Origin: Triticum aestivum
Taxonomy: Eukaryota > Streptophyta > Magnoliopsida > Poales > Poaceae
Length of the DNA stretch: 64,000 nucleotides
Assembly (NCBI RefSeq): GCF_018294505.1
Contig: NC_057807.1
Coordinates: 268,804,075 to 268,868,074 of the forward strand
Reading direction: 5' to 3'
Shown here: positions 1 through 12,162 of the stretch, in pieces
How the letters are laid out: each line of letters begins with the position of its first letter
Position numbering within the stretch: position 1 is the first letter of the stretch
The notes under the pieces: model-generated
What the model was told of the DNA's origin: nothing
What the model saw: the letters and a program-made list of their open reading frames with translations, nothing else
Database searches by the model: none
Made by a program: the position numbers and the translations under genes

Positions 1-572
1 TTCTTATGAACTTAATACTCTAGATGCATGCTGGATAGCGGTTGATGTGTGGAGTAATAGTAGTAGATGCAGGCAGGAGTCGTTCTACTTTTCATGGACG
101 TGATGCCTATATACATGATCATGCCTAGATAATCTCATAATTATTCGCTTTTCTATCAATTGCTCGATAGTAATTTGTTCATCCACCATAATACTTATGA
201 TATCTTGAGAGAAGCCACTAGTGAAACCTATGGCCCCCGGGTCTATCTTTTATCATAGTATAAGTTTTCAATCTACTTTTATTTGCATCTTTAGTTTTCC
301 AATCTATATCATAAAATACCAAAAATATATTGATCTTATCATACTATCTTTATCAGATCTCACTTTCGCAAGTGGTCGTGAAGGGGTTGACAACCCCTTT
401 ATTGCGTTGGTTGCGAGTTCTTTGTTTGTTTGTGTAGGTGCGTGGGACTTTTGAGGAGCCTCCTACTGGATTGATACCTTGGTTCTCAAAAACTGAGGGA
501 AATACTTACGCTACTATTGCTGCATCACCCTTTCCTCTTCAAGGAAAACCAACGCAAGCTCAAGACGTAGCA
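1..572 (+). mobile_element. 3' end of a Gypsy LTR (TGATACGTCTCC family)
   Basis: This stretch reads as the last third of a long Triticeae Gypsy LTR of the group whose LTRs start TGATACGTCTCC and end GTAGCA (Sabrina/WHAM-like, non-autonomous Athila type). The LTR closes with GTAGCA at 572 and then switches abruptly to Angela LTR sequence, so I infer that a plus-strand Gypsy element inserted into the Angela LTR. Its probable TSD is TCACG at 573-577, with the partner copy left of the window. No coding sequence is present; short ORFs here are chance. Family recognition is from memory and the exact family name is uncertain. Confidence 0.7.
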
Positions 573-2267
573 TCACGCAGGATCTATCTCTAGCTGATGC
601 ATAGCAACAAGAGGGGAGAGTGTTGTTTACGTACCCTCGTAGACCGAAAGCGAAAGCGTTATGACAACGCGGTTGATGTAGTCATACGTCTTCACGATTC
701 GATCGATCCTAGCATTAAAGGTATGGCACCTCCACGATCTGCACACGTTCAGCTCGGAGACGTCCCACGAACTCTAGATCCAGCTGAGGTCGAGGGAGAG
801 TTTTGTCAGTACGACGGTGTAGTGACGGTGATGATGAAGTTACCGGCGCAGGACTTCGCCTAAGCACTACGACAATATGACCGAGGTGGAAATATGTAGA
901 GGGGGGCACCGCACACGGCTAAACAATGAACTTGTGTGTCCTAGGGGTGCCCCCCTCCCCCGTATATAAAGGATCAAGGGGAGGGGGCCGGTGGCCTCAT
1001 AGGGTGCGCCCCAAGGGGGGAATCCTACTCCTACTAGGAGTAGGTTCCCCCTTTCCTAGTCCAACTAGGAGGGGAAGGAAAGAGGAGAGGAGGGGAGAAG
1101 GAAAGAGGGGGCCGGCCCCCCAGCCCTCAACCAATTCGGTTTGGGCCCAGGGACGCGCCCCACAGCTCCCTTGCTGCCCTCTATTTCCACTAAGGCCCAT
1201 TGACCCCCCCCCCCTGGGGGGGGGTCGGTAACTCCCTGGTACTTCGGTATTTATCCGGTGACCCCCGGAACCTTTCCGGTGTCCGAATATAACATTCCAA
1301 TATATCAATCTTTATGTCTCGACCATTTTGAGACACCTCGTCATGTCTGTGATCTCATCCGCGACTCCGAACAACCTTCGATTCACCAAAACACATTAAC
1401 TCATAATACCGATCGTCATCGAATGTTAAGCGTGTGGAACCTACGGGTTCGAGAACTATGTAGACATGACCGAGACACATCTCCGGTCAATAACCAATAG
1501 CGGAACATGGATGCTCATATTGGCTCCTACATATTCTATGAAGATCTTTATCGGTTAAACCGCATAACAACATATGTCGTTCCCTTTGTCATCGGTATGT
1601 TACTTACCCGAGATTCGATCATCAGTATCATCATACCTTGTTCAATCTCGTACCGACAAGTCTCTTTACTCGTTCCGTAATACTTCATCCTGCAACTAAC
1701 TCATTAGTCACAATGCTTGCAAGGCTTATAGTGATGAGTATTACCGAGAGGGCCCAGAGATACCTCTCCGAAACACGGAGTGACAAATCCTAATCTCGAT
1801 CTATGCCAACCCAACAAACACCTTCGGAGACACCTGTAGAGAACCTTTGTAATCACCCATTTACGTTGTGACGTTTGGTAGCACACAAAGTGTTCCTCCG
1901 GTATGCGGGAGTTGCATAATCTCATAGTCTGAGGAACATGTATAAGTCATGAAGAGAGCAGTAGCAATGAAACTGTAATGATCATAATGTTAAGCTAATG
2001 GATGGGTCATGTCCATCGCATCATTCTCCTAATGATGTGATCCCATTCATCAAATGACAACACATGTCTATGGTTAGGAAACATAACCATCTTTGATTAA
2101 CAAGCTAGTCAAGTAGAGGAATACTAGGGACACTATGTTTTGTCTATGTATTCACACATGTACTAAGTTTCCGGTTAATACAATTCTAGCATGAATAATA
2201 AACATTTATCATGATATAAGGAAATAAATAATAACTTTATTATTGACTCTAGGGCATATTTCCTTCA
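573..2267 (-). mobile_element. Angela/WIS/BARE-1-type Copia LTR, minus strand
   Basis: Read on the minus strand from 2267, this begins TGAAGGAAATATGCCC followed by the purine-rich start typical of BARE-1/WIS/Angela LTRs. It continues for about 1.7 kb, close to the usual 1.7-1.8 kb. The distal terminus is missing because the Gypsy element at 1-572 interrupts it. No Copia internal sequence lies on the right side, so this is a 5' LTR or a solo LTR whose remainder is off-window. The expected right TSD is GTTCC (2268-2272). The GC-rich block at 930-1230 is the LTR leader, not a gene. It matches 41081-42858 in overall order. Confidence 0.88.
1202..1226. repeat. C11/G9 inverted repeat inside the Angela LTR
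   Basis: The run GA-C11-T-G9-TC forms a near-perfect self-complementary hairpin with almost no loop, inside the transcribed part of the LTR. Length is likely unstable and prone to assembly error. Confidence 0.8.
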
Positions 2268-2817
2268 GTTCCCCTCTGATCCATGGCCTCCATGGCGGCG
2301 GAGGGGCGGGAGCCCCTCCGAGATTGGATATATCCCTGTGTTCTTTTCTGTTTCGTGTTTCTATTTTCTGTCTGAAAACCGTTTCTTATATTCTTGGAGA
2401 TCCGTAACTCTGGTTGCACTGAGATTTTAACACGATTTTTTTCCGGATATAAGCTTCCTTGAACCCAAAGAAGAGCTCGAACTGACTTACAAGGAGGGTA
2501 GAACCCACAACCACGCGCCTGGGCCCTGGGGCGTGCCCTGGTGTCTCATGGTGGTTGTGGGCCTCTGTTCGCGTTGATTCCACCTCCCAAAAATCACAAA
2601 TATTCCAAAATAATTCTCCATAAATTTTTATTGCGTTTGGACTTCGTTTGATATGGATATTCCGTGAAACAAAAAACAAGCAACAAACAAGAACTGGCAC
2701 TGGGCTGATCAATATGTTAGTCCAATAAACCATATAAAATGTTGCCAAAAGTATGTAAATGTTGTATAATATTGGCATGAAACAATCAAAAATTATAGAT
2801 ACGCCGGAGACGTATCA
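2268..2817 (-). mobile_element. 5' part of a minus-strand Gypsy LTR (TGATACGTCTCC family)
   Basis: On the minus strand the LTR starts at 2817 with TGATACGTCTCCGGCG and runs left for 550 bp until the Angela LTR at 2267 interrupts it. The start motif and the following segment are those of the family seen at 1-572, but in the opposite orientation, so the two are separate insertions. It abuts the truncated LTR of element A at 2818. GTACG (2818-2822) is the probable right TSD of this insertion. The left part lies outside the window. Confidence 0.75.
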
Positions 2818-3444
2818 GTACGGCCTTTGAAGAAATTGATGTGAAAACTTGAAGCTTGAAGACTTTTGTTTTTGTAGTTTCTCTCTTCTTATTTTGAGTC
2901 ATAGGAAAAAACGTACTATTAAATGGGGTCTAGGTGAATCATAGTTCACATTTCCAAAGTGATGCTCAAACCTATACATACACAAGCCTCTTTGAGTGAA
3001 GCCTTTGGAAATCTCCGGAAGAGCTGGCGCATTTGCTAGCGACAGTGACGAAGTTCATCTGGTCGCTAATGAATTCAGTCAAGCTAAGGAGTTAGGATTT
3101 TGCCAGTGCGATGTACCTAAAAGTGAGGAAATTAAGCGCCCCGACAAATTTGAGAGTTCAAATTCCGACCGCTGCTGTGTCGCGGGTCAGCTGTCGAGTG
3201 GATCCTTATCCTGGCAATGCTCATATTAGAGAAGAGCATTCAATTAATGCCTAGTTTCCCCTGGCTATAAATATCTGCCCCCACAACCACTTGTTGGTTG
3301 GCTGCTGAGAGAGAACATGACACATGTCATTGGAGAGCAACCCATAATCTGACGACTTTGAGAGAATCCTCAGTGAGGAAAACCCAGTGCCAAAGTGATC
3401 GAGCATCACTGAAGAGATTGATCTGTGTGATCCGACGCCTTTTA
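2818..3444 (+). mobile_element. Truncated 5' LTR of element A
   Basis: This fragment aligns by eye with 36693-37324 of the 3' LTR at roughly 90 % identity over the first 190 bases. It lacks the first 177 bp, which are cut off by the Gypsy insertion at 2817, and the last about 600 bp, which were deleted. It keeps the LTR promoter box TATAAATA at 3266-3273. Immediately after the break lies an 11-bp inverted repeat, AGGACATGAAA / TTTCATGTCCT, around 3447-3482. Confidence 0.85.
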
Positions 3445-4543
3445 TAGGACATGAAAAGTTCAAATGCATATTTCATGTCCTCACTAACATCCACATATTG
3501 CTAATTCTTCAGTTTGATTTCTTCATCTATGTGGATGTGATCGGACCCGCTCCCCTCTATGCTAAGCTCAACCCACTCTGTTCACAAATTCTTTGCCTGC
3601 GTTCTAATTGACACTGTTCAAAGTCTTCATTGTGTCCTTGACAGTTGAAGAAATTGAGAGCACATTTTAAAATTCCAAAATGTTTTTGGCAGTTGCCATA
3701 TTAACTTGATCGTGTGCTTCACTCACGTGGATAAGCATGTGAAAATGCATGTGTGACGCGTGTCACTGAGATGCGATTGGTCAGGGGCTTATCCGTCCAA
3801 AATCTTCGAACCTCTTAGTTTTCATCGCATCTATAAATAGCCTTGACCCCATCAACCTAGTTTCACTTTGCTCCTCTGCTCCCATTGCTCCAACTCTCAA
3901 ACCCTAGCGCCACTTTTGGAATTCATCACAGTCAGAGAAGAAGAGCTTCAATGCCTCAATTTCTTCGTCGACGTATTATCACTGGACGCAGATTTCTTCA
4001 CCTCCACTGCCGCCATAGCTGTCTTTCGTCACCGAGTTAGGGCGTGGAAGATCAGAACTGACAATTTCCATCGTTTTGTCGTCTAGTTTGTCGAGTTCAT
4101 CACTGGTGTAATTAAATTCTAATTATTGTACCAGCCTGTTTGATCTTCACTCTAGTCGAAAATCTTCAAGTGATGTTTTACCACTCTTTCAATTCTTCAG
4201 CACTTCCTTTTGGCTAGTCATGTATTTTTCATCTAAGTTATGCTCAACAACTAGATTCCTTAATCTTGCAAATTGCTTCAATCTGTACAACTCTGGAACC
4301 TAGGTCAAGAACACTTAGTGAATTGTGTCAAGATGATAAGGGTCAATTTCCTCAACTAGTTTATTTTGAAAATTTCTGAGAACGCATGTGACTCTTCCCA
4401 TCAACTATTCTCTGTTCACAGGTATAAATTTTTGCCGAAAAATCTCTTGGTTCTCATCAACTTAATTCATTTGTAGCATTGCTTGAGGAAATCTTCAATC
4501 TTCATCAGAGTCATCAAAAGCTCAGAAACCTCACTTGAAGAAA
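3445..4543 (+). other. 5' leader of element A with its own promoter-like block
   Basis: This 1.1-kb stretch lies between the truncated LTR and the ORF start and holds no convincing gene. It contains a G-box-like CACGTGG near 3725, a reversed CCAAT box (GATTGG) near 3775, and a TATA box at 3832. A CT-rich leader with an AAACCCTAG motif follows. That is the architecture of a plant RNA polymerase II promoter, separate from the LTR promoter at 3266. No clear primer-binding site is visible, consistent with the deletion of the LTR end. Confidence 0.5.
3831..3840 (+). promoter_or_regulatory. Internal TATA box of element A
   Basis: CTATAAATAG sits about 700 bp upstream of the ORF start at 4544 and outside the LTR. 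It is preceded by G-box-like and CCAAT-like motifs and followed by a pyrimidine-rich leader. Promoter function is inferred from architecture only. Confidence 0.5.
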
Positions 4544-7500
4544 ATGGTCGATGGCCAAAAGCCTCGGAAGGGAGGAAAACATGAAGAGGAACACACTGCC
4601 TTTGAGATCCCTGAGGACATTTACTCAGGGTACTGCACCCCTGATGAAAATGGTCACATCAAAGAAACCAAGGAGCAGCTAAGAAGTGCATGCAACACAT
4701 CAAACGCATATGGACATATGAGAGAGCTTATAGATATGTGACTCCCAAGTACATGAAGGAATTCGCTGTGAAGCCACCATGCAATAGGCCACCTCTTTCT
4801 CCCGGCAACTGGTTGATCCTACAAGCATAAGAAGTGCTGAAGAATTCCCCAAGGAATGGGCAACGGGTCAAGCTAAATTGGTGAAACAAGCCAACAAGGC
4901 CGTTGATGAATTCAACAGGGCCACAAAGGCCTCAACTGAAGCCGGTGCTAGTGGCAGTGGCAGTGCTAGCGCTCCCAAGAAATCAATGCCTAAGAAGCCT
5001 GCTCACAAGCCCAAGCCATCTGATCCAAATCCTCGATGGCCAAGCTTGTTGCTTCAAAGGCCTCAACACCCAAGATTGCCAAATCTTCAGTGCCTTCTCT
5101 TGCTTCAAGTTTTTCGATGGCAACAGCAAGAGCTTCAACACCGGTCATGCTCGCATCTTGCCAGCGCCCCAAGGGCTTTCCAACAGCCTCTATTGCTGCA
5201 TGAAGTGCCTCAGCTAGTGGGCAACCATCATCTCTACCCAAGCTAAAGAAAAAGGTCACTGCTAACCATGGACCAAGGCCACGTCCCAAAAGCAAGTCCG
5301 CAGTGCCTCAAGCTGATGAACATGGGCTAGCTGACGAAGATGAGCTCGCCGAGTTCCTCGGAAGGAAGCAAGAGCACGTTGCAATTGCTAATAATTCCTC
5401 AATTCCATTACTGCTAGATCCAAAGAAGCTTCTTGACTACATTGACGTCTTGTGCACAAGCCAGATACACCGCTTGACGGCCTCAACTTGCCTCCTGGCC
5501 CAGACCATGTACTATATGCATCCATATTGAATGGGAAACACAAGATTGCACATGCCAAACTTGTGGAGAAACAACAATTACAGAAGGATAAGGACTTGAA
5601 TAAGAATATGCTCACCATATCCCCTCAGCATCTTATGACTCTACATTCTAGAACTCAGCAGTCGTCTGAAGAATATGATCGTCAAGCCAATCACTGTTGT
5701 GGTGTCAAGGACAAATTCATCGCTTCCACCACCCAGGTAGTGGATGACCACAACAAGCGTGAGGCAGCCAAGTTTGGCATTGTGCCTCCTTCAAGTTCTT
5801 TAGCTCCTCCACTAACTACTCAGACCAGTTTGACTGCACATCCATCTCCTCCACAAGAGACTACCAGGGCAACCGATGAAGTTGCGCCTGAAGAAACTGC
5901 CAGGGCGACTTCATCAGTCATGCATGAAGAAACTGAACCACAAAAATCCTCAGAAACAACACCTCAAACGACTTCATCTTTGAAGATCATTACTCTTCCT
6001 TCTGTATCAGAAGCGAAGAAGACCAAGGCTGCTTAGAAGGAATCTAAAAAGAGAAAAGCTTCAGCTCCTCCAACTGCTCCTAAATCTATGAAGAAATTGA
6101 AGACCACACCATTATCTTCAGTTATTCCTGTTGACGCAATTTCAATTTCATCAGTTCCCCGGCTCATACAAATGATGATCGACAGATGGTTCCTTATGGG
6201 GTGGGATATGAATTCCTCAAGCTGATGACCACAAAGAAAATGACACCCATTCTGCTGCTACCACAAAGTAGATGGATGAAGAGATTGAAGTGGAAGTTGA
6301 TGCTTCGCTTCACCAAGTATCATCATGGAAGCTCTCTCAAGCTCCGACTAAAGAAAATGCCACTACTTCATCTGGAAGTAGTGAAGCAACTGAAGAGAAT
6401 GTGGATATTGATGGTGCTACAATGCCCGTACTTCATGATGAATTTTTGGAAGCAGCTGACCAAATTCACCCATCACCGCACCACTCACGCAAGTGCCTTA
6501 GTCGCCTGTGCGTACTGAAGAAATCAATACTGGCTCTGAGGAAAGACAACCTTCTCTTCAAACCATCAATGAAGAAATTCCAACTGTAGCAGCTGATGAA
6601 GCTGTGTAAGATGACCAGATGGTGGATGTCATCACTACATCCCCTTAGCACGATGACTCAATTCCTTCAGCAGACATTGATACTGTTCCAACTACTATTG
6701 CTGAGGAATTGCTAAATCACTTGTTGTGACTAATCCACATGATTCCACTGGGTCTCCAAGACCAGGGTGTGATGTAAGACCAAATAAGCAAAATCTTCAA
6801 CCAGTTCATGTCATGCCAAAGATTGACAAAAGCCTCAGGCGACCATAGTTTGATAATGCCAAATTCTTCGAAGAGAAGAATTTCTTCGTTGGTGAGTCCC
6901 CATATTACTCAGCCAAGATAAGGCGCCTGCACTTGTGGACAAAGAAACATCTGGACTATTATGGTTCATTGTTGTTTGATAAGAACAAGATCTTCCCGCA
7001 TCTCCATATTCCTCATGTGGATGGAGTCTATTCCCTACTCAGGCCTGTATTGGTTGTACCTCATCATGTTGGGTTACTAAGCTTTTGCTCTGACATCTGC
7101 GACTGGAATGAAGAGCTAATTCTTTAGTTCTACACCACTATGCATTTCTCTGGAAACGGTTACGATATTGCAACATGGGCTCTAGACTGGATGAGTGAAG
7201 ACACTCATTATAAAGCACCTATTGACGAACTTCTTCATGCTCTACTAGTTGATCCACCCCTTGATGACGCCAAGAATATCTATGAAGAACCTGAGCCACT
7301 ACATCATCTAATGCAAGTGATTATGATGCCATTGGCTCACGGAGAAGCTCCCAGGACAACCTTCCTTGTGAAGGATTTGCTATATGTGCCAAAAATAGTG
7401 TATCCCATTCAGGCCAAAACCCTCAGCCCCATCAAAGGTCACAACTCCAACACTGCAGGAGTTGTGAAGTCATGAAGAATTTGTTGTTCCACATCATACA

Positions 7501-8020
7501 TGGTACTCCCATCAACATCCATGATTTCTTCATGAGGAATTTTGTCACAGTGGTCCATTCACCTTTTGATCTGAAGCCGTATGCTCCATGGATCATGAGA
7601 TTCATCAGATCTTGATCTTTGATTCATTACAAGGATAATTGTCAAAATCATCTAAGCTATCTGCCACAAGTTGAAGTTCTTCATAGCACTATCTCCTTAG
7701 TCCTGGCAAGGGCAAGGCTGTAAGCGATGAAGAAATTTGTCCCCTTGATGGACAATTTTGTCATCCTGTCTCAAATTCCAGTGCTAATGAAACTGCAAGC
7801 CAGGACACAGCTGCAAAAGCTTCAAGACCATCTTATTCATTGGAAGCTCCACGTGTCATGACTGACCATGAACTCCTCATAAGCTTGCACCAGAAAGTTG
7901 ACAAGAATCATCGATGGGTTAAGTGTCAATTTGCTGCAAATCAAGCCAATCTGACTGTGACGCATAACACCATCCGCAAGAACCATTACTATGCCCACGA
8001 GATCTTTGACAGAACATGGG
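4544..8020 (+). pseudogene. Element A ORF, first part (unknown non-autonomous retroelement protein)
   Basis: This is the decayed coding region of A, spread over all three frames with several indels and stops. The first ATG in context is at 4544; the reading frame also runs open from a TTG at 4535. The product starts with a lysine-rich segment. A low-complexity Ser/Thr/Pro/Ala and Glu-rich middle follows (about 4878-6600). A conserved globular segment (about 6860-7620) contains WNEELIL, FYTTMHF and WMSEDTHYK. A tail (7840-8020) continues beyond the B insertion at 32930. A TAG at 7125 stands where a glutamine is expected. No RT, protease or integrase motif is present. The conserved segment resembles the ORF of element F at 47194-48735, so it is a shared family protein of unknown role. 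A relation to Pfam 'putative plant transposon protein' families is possible but untested. Confidence 0.7.
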
Positions 8021-8491
8021 TGAGAGAGTCCCAGATTAAGGGGTCCTCGAACAGCCAGACTATATGCATATGCCAGACTGTTGGGCTATGAAGATACAAG
8101 ATAGAAGACTTCGTCACGTGTCCGGATGGGACTCTCCTTTGCATGGAAGGCAGGCTTGGCAATTCGGATATGAAGATTCCTTTCTCTGCAACCGACTCAG
8201 TGTAATCCTAGCCCCCTTCGGTGTCTATATAAACCGGAGGGTTTAGTCCGTAGTACAAGGACAATCAGAATCATAGGCTAGCTTCTAGGGTTTAGCCTCT
8301 ATGATCTCGTGGTAGATCCACTCTTGTAATACTCATATCATCAAGATCAATCAAGCAGGAAGTAGGGTATTACCTCCATCGAGAGGGCCCGAACCTAGGT
8401 AAACATTGTGTCCCCCACCTCCTGTTACCATTCGCCTTAGACGCATAGTTCGGGACCCCCTACCCGAGATCCGGCGGTTTTGACACCGACA
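8021..8491 (+). mobile_element. 5' LTR of element B
   Basis: It starts TGAGAGAGTCCC and ends GACACCGACA. A TATA box (CTATATAAACC) lies near 8225. It is paired with 32456-32924. Confidence 0.93.
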
Positions 8492-8510
8492 TTGGTGCTT
8501 TCATTGAGAG
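8492..8510 (+). promoter_or_regulatory. Primer-binding site of element B
   Basis: TTGGTGCTTTCATTGAGAG directly follows the LTR's terminal CA. The TGG near its start pairs with a tRNA CCA end. I do not assign the tRNA species. Confidence 0.7.
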
Positions 8511-8529
8511 TTCCACTGTGTCGTCACCA

Positions 8530-11164
8530 TAAGGCTTGATGGTTCCTTCAATCATCTACAACAACGCAGTCCAGGGTGAAGTTTTTCCTCCCTGGACAGA
8601 TTTTCGTATTTGGCGGCTTCGCACTGCGGGCCAACTCGCTTGGCCATCTGGAGCAGATCGACAGCTACACCTCTAGCCATCAGGTCAGGTTTGGAAGCTT
8701 GAACTACAACGCCGACATCCGCGGAGACTTGATCTTCGACGGATTCGAGCCCATGACGGCCGCGCCCTGCCGCACGATGAATATGACCTAAATTTGTCAT
8801 CGAATTGTGCGCAGGAGATAGCACTTGTAATTGCTCTGCCCCTAGATCCAGAGCAGAGCACGCCATCCAAGGACGGGAAGCTCAACCTCACCATGGAGGC
8901 TGCAGACCTCCAACGAGGCCCGTGTCATCGGAACCTCGGACTTGTCTCCGGCCATAGGCTCCGAACTGCATGTATCCGCACCCATCGAATCTGACCGGAC
9001 GCCGATCTTAGAGTTCAGCTCCGCGGACATCTTCCATCACTCACCCCTAGGCGACGTGTTAAACTCATTAAAGTCTCTCTCCTTGTCAGGAGATTCTTGG
9101 CCGAACTATGTCCGGCTTGAATGGGAAGCGGACGACGAAGAACTTCATTACCCACCCACCACCCACTTGATAGCCACTGTCGACGATTTCACCAACATGC
9201 TTGATTTCGACTCCGAAGACATCGACGGTATGGACGACGATGCCGGAGAAGAACAGGAACCACCGCCCATAGGGCGCTTGACAACCACCTCTTCATACGA
9301 CATATACATGGTGGATACACCCAAAGAAGACAATGGCGATGGCAAAAAGGATCCAGTCGAGGATAAACTTCCTGAGAAGCAGCCTAAGCACCGACGTTAG
9401 CGGCGCCGCTCTAAATCATGCCATGGTAACAATAGCGATACCGGCACAAGATAAAATAGCACTCCGGACGATGCTGAAAACCCCGCCAAGCCAAGTTTCA
9501 AACAGGATGAACGGGAACACGGGTGAGCCAGCCCCGATGAACAGGTCGTGAAAGACGACTCGAAGGTCAAAAATTACATGCCCTTCTTTGAGGATGAGGT
9601 GAGCCTCAGCGATGAAGAATTTATCGTGCCAGAGGATCTCATCGAGCAGGAGCGTTTTAAGCGCCGGCTTATAGCCACGGCAAAGAGGCTGAAGAAGAAG
9701 CAATAGCAGCTTCAAGCTGATCAAGATCTGCTCACTGATAGATGGACCGAGGTCCTGGCAGCCGAGGAATACGGACTCGAATGCCCAACCAAAAGTTACC
9801 CGAAGCGCAAATTGCTACCTCAATTCGATGACGAGGCGCTGGAGCCAGTACAACCAGCGCATAATGCGGCTGACCGACCACCGCGTGGCCGAGATAAACG
9901 ACAATTCAGCCCGAACATCAACCGGCGCTGCGTCGTCGAACAAATAGAAACACAACAGCTCGGGAATACACACATGACCTGCGGTATGATTTGGAAAATA
10001 GAGCAGGACAAACCAGATCGATCTGTGGATCGTGGGGGTGGGCCCCAACACACAATGATGGCCATCAGGCCGGATATAACAAATACAAACCTGTCCGGGC
10101 CGAATATTGCAGACCGGCTCCATCCGAGCTGCATCCTGATGTAGCCCGACACAGAGGCGCCACACATCCCCTATGCTTCACTGATGAAGTAATGGAGCAT
10201 GAATTCCCAGAAGGGTTTAAACCTGTAAACATTGAATCATACGATGGAACAACGGATCCCGCGTTATGGATCGAGGACTTCCTTCTCCATATACATGTGG
10301 CCCGCGGCGATGTTCTCCACGCCATCAAGTATGTCCCGCTAAAACTCAAGGGACCAGCTCGGCACTGGTTGAACAGTCTGCTCGAAAACTCCATTGGTAG
10401 TTGGGAGAACCTGGAAGAAGCATTCCTTGAGAACTTCCAAGGCACTTATGTCCACCCTCCGGATGCCGATGACTTAAGCCATATAATCCAACAGCCCGAA
10501 GAGTCAGCCAGTAAATTCTGGACTCGGTTCTTAACTAAAAAGAACCAAATCGTCGACTGTCCGGATGCCGAAGCCCTAGCAGCCTTTAAGCATAACATCC
10601 ATGACGAGTGGCTCGCCCGACAACTCGGCCAAGAGAAGCCGAAGTCCATGGCAGCCCTTACAACACTCATGACTCGCTTTTGTGCGGGCAAGGATAGCTG
10701 GCTAGCTCGTAGCAACAGCACCTCAAGTAAACCTAGCACTTCTGAAGCCATAGATAGTAACGGCAAGCCCCGATGCAACAGACACAAGCATCGAAATCAT
10801 GGCGATAACGTTGAAGACACGACCGTCAATGCCGGTCCGGTCAGCGGAAAAAACCATTTAAAGAAACAATCCGGGCCCGTCCAGTCTGGACCGCATACTC
10901 GATCGTCCATGTCAAATCCACGGCACCCCCGATAAACCAGCCAATCATACCAACAGAGAATGTTGGGTCTATAAACAGGCCGGCAAGTTAAATGCCTAAA
11001 ACAAGGAAAATGGACCGCAAAGCGATGATGACGAGGAACCCCGGCCACCGAACACAGGGGGGCAGAAGAAGTTTCCTCCCCAAGTTAGAACGGTGAACAT
11101 GATATACGCTACCCATATCCCCAAAAGGGAGGGGAAGCGCGCACTAAGGGACGTCTATGCAATG
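8530..11164 (+). pseudogene. gag of element B (Tat-type), 3' end cut by element C
   Basis: This is a Gypsy gag polyprotein with many frameshifts and stops. An N-terminal piece begins at the ATG at 8539. An acidic linker follows, with an open stretch at 8942-9400 rich in Asp/Glu. The conserved retrotransposon gag domain lies at 10190-10730, with segments such as HEFPEGFKPVNIESYDG, the WIEDFL block, AIKYVPLKLKGPARHWLNSL and the LAAFKHNI block typical of Tat-lineage gags. The basic, nucleic-acid-binding tail (10740-11164) is degraded and no intact CCHC knuckle is visible. The frame would continue into the protease at 26987 but for insertion C at 11170. Gag forms the virus-like particle that packages element RNA in the cytoplasm. 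Confidence 0.85.
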
Positions 11165-11169
11165 GAGCC

Positions 11170-12090
11170 TGTCGGCGTTCTGGGAACGGGGGTCCCCGGA
11201 CTTGCCTGCCTACGGCCTGCGGCGTGGCTCAAAGGGGGGCCCAGCACGGCCCATCTTCATCAACACAAGCTCAAGACCGTCGCGAGGGGCCAAGCCTCGC
11301 GGGGCAGATGACAAGGAGCTTCCTCAGGCACGGCCTCATCAGGCTGGCTCATGAGGAGGCGGAGAGTTCAAGGCGGGGTACCTCGCGAGGTGCCCATGAT
11401 GCAAGCCATGACGACCAAGGGCGCCAGTCGGGCGACAGCCCGCACAGTGTCCTCCTTTACTATTTGGTGCAAAGGGAGCAATCGCAGGCGGGAGCATCAA
11501 GCAAAGGCATCCATTTCGGTGCAACAAGACCAAGACCAGCCCAACGGCAGGGAGGAAGTCATTGTGGAGCCCAAGCAGGCATCACCACCAGAGCCTTTGA
11601 CAGGCGAGGACCAACTTTAGTCAGGATAAGTGTACCCGCTGTTCCCCTTCAAAATGGCCAATTGTTGGCGCCCTTCCCGCTCAATATTTGGGAAGAGGCC
11701 CAGGGCCTTTGCCTATAAATAGGACTAGCCACCCCCAGGGTAGAGGTATCTGGTATCTGGCATACATCTAGAATAGAAAGAGGGAGAGATAGGGTGATTG
11801 AACTCCTCCTAGCAGTTCATCGCACCAGCCAAGAACAGACCCTCACGAGGCCGTTCTTCCTTGTATTGTTCATCATCAGCCCAAGAGGCAATCCACCACA
11901 CCACACACTAGAGTAGGGTATTACACCACCATGGTGGCCCGAACCAGTATAAACCCTGTGTCTCTTGTGTTGTTCTTTTCGTAGTTTAGATCCTAGCGAT
12001 TCGGTGAGGAACAGGTAGGTAGAAGGTGAAATCTCCGCGTGCACCCCAGTGTTCGAACCTCAAGGGTCTGTCGGAACCCTAAATTCGACA
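11170..12090 (+). mobile_element. 5' LTR of element C
   Basis: This LTR is 921 bp, starting TGTCGGCGTT and ending AATTCGACA. A TATA box (CCTATAAATAGG) is at about 11712. CT- and purine-rich leader sequence follows. It matches the split 3' LTR and both D LTRs. Confidence 0.93.
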
Positions 12091-12110
12091 TTTGGCACGC
12101 CAGGTAGGGG
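12091..12110 (+). promoter_or_regulatory. Primer-binding site of element C
   Basis: TTTGGCACGCCAGGTAGGGG follows the LTR end directly. Element D has the same site in minus orientation at 25233-25252 with one base changed (TTTGGCGCGCC). Confidence 0.75.
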
Positions 12111-12162
12111 TGCACCGGGATCCACCTTATGCCACTTCGCGTCCCGTCGCATCGTCATCACC

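Noticed and set aside
926..1308. Overlapping ORFs of about 100 codons on both strands
   Set aside because: They lie in the GC-rich leader of an Angela LTR and show low-complexity Gly/Pro/Arg translation with no domain.
1..2817. One LTR split by the Angela insertion
   Set aside because: The two Gypsy LTR pieces are in opposite orientation, so they come from two insertions.
9815..10445. Minus-strand ORFs over gag of element B
   Set aside because: Shadow frames of the plus-strand gag, which carries the conserved motifs.
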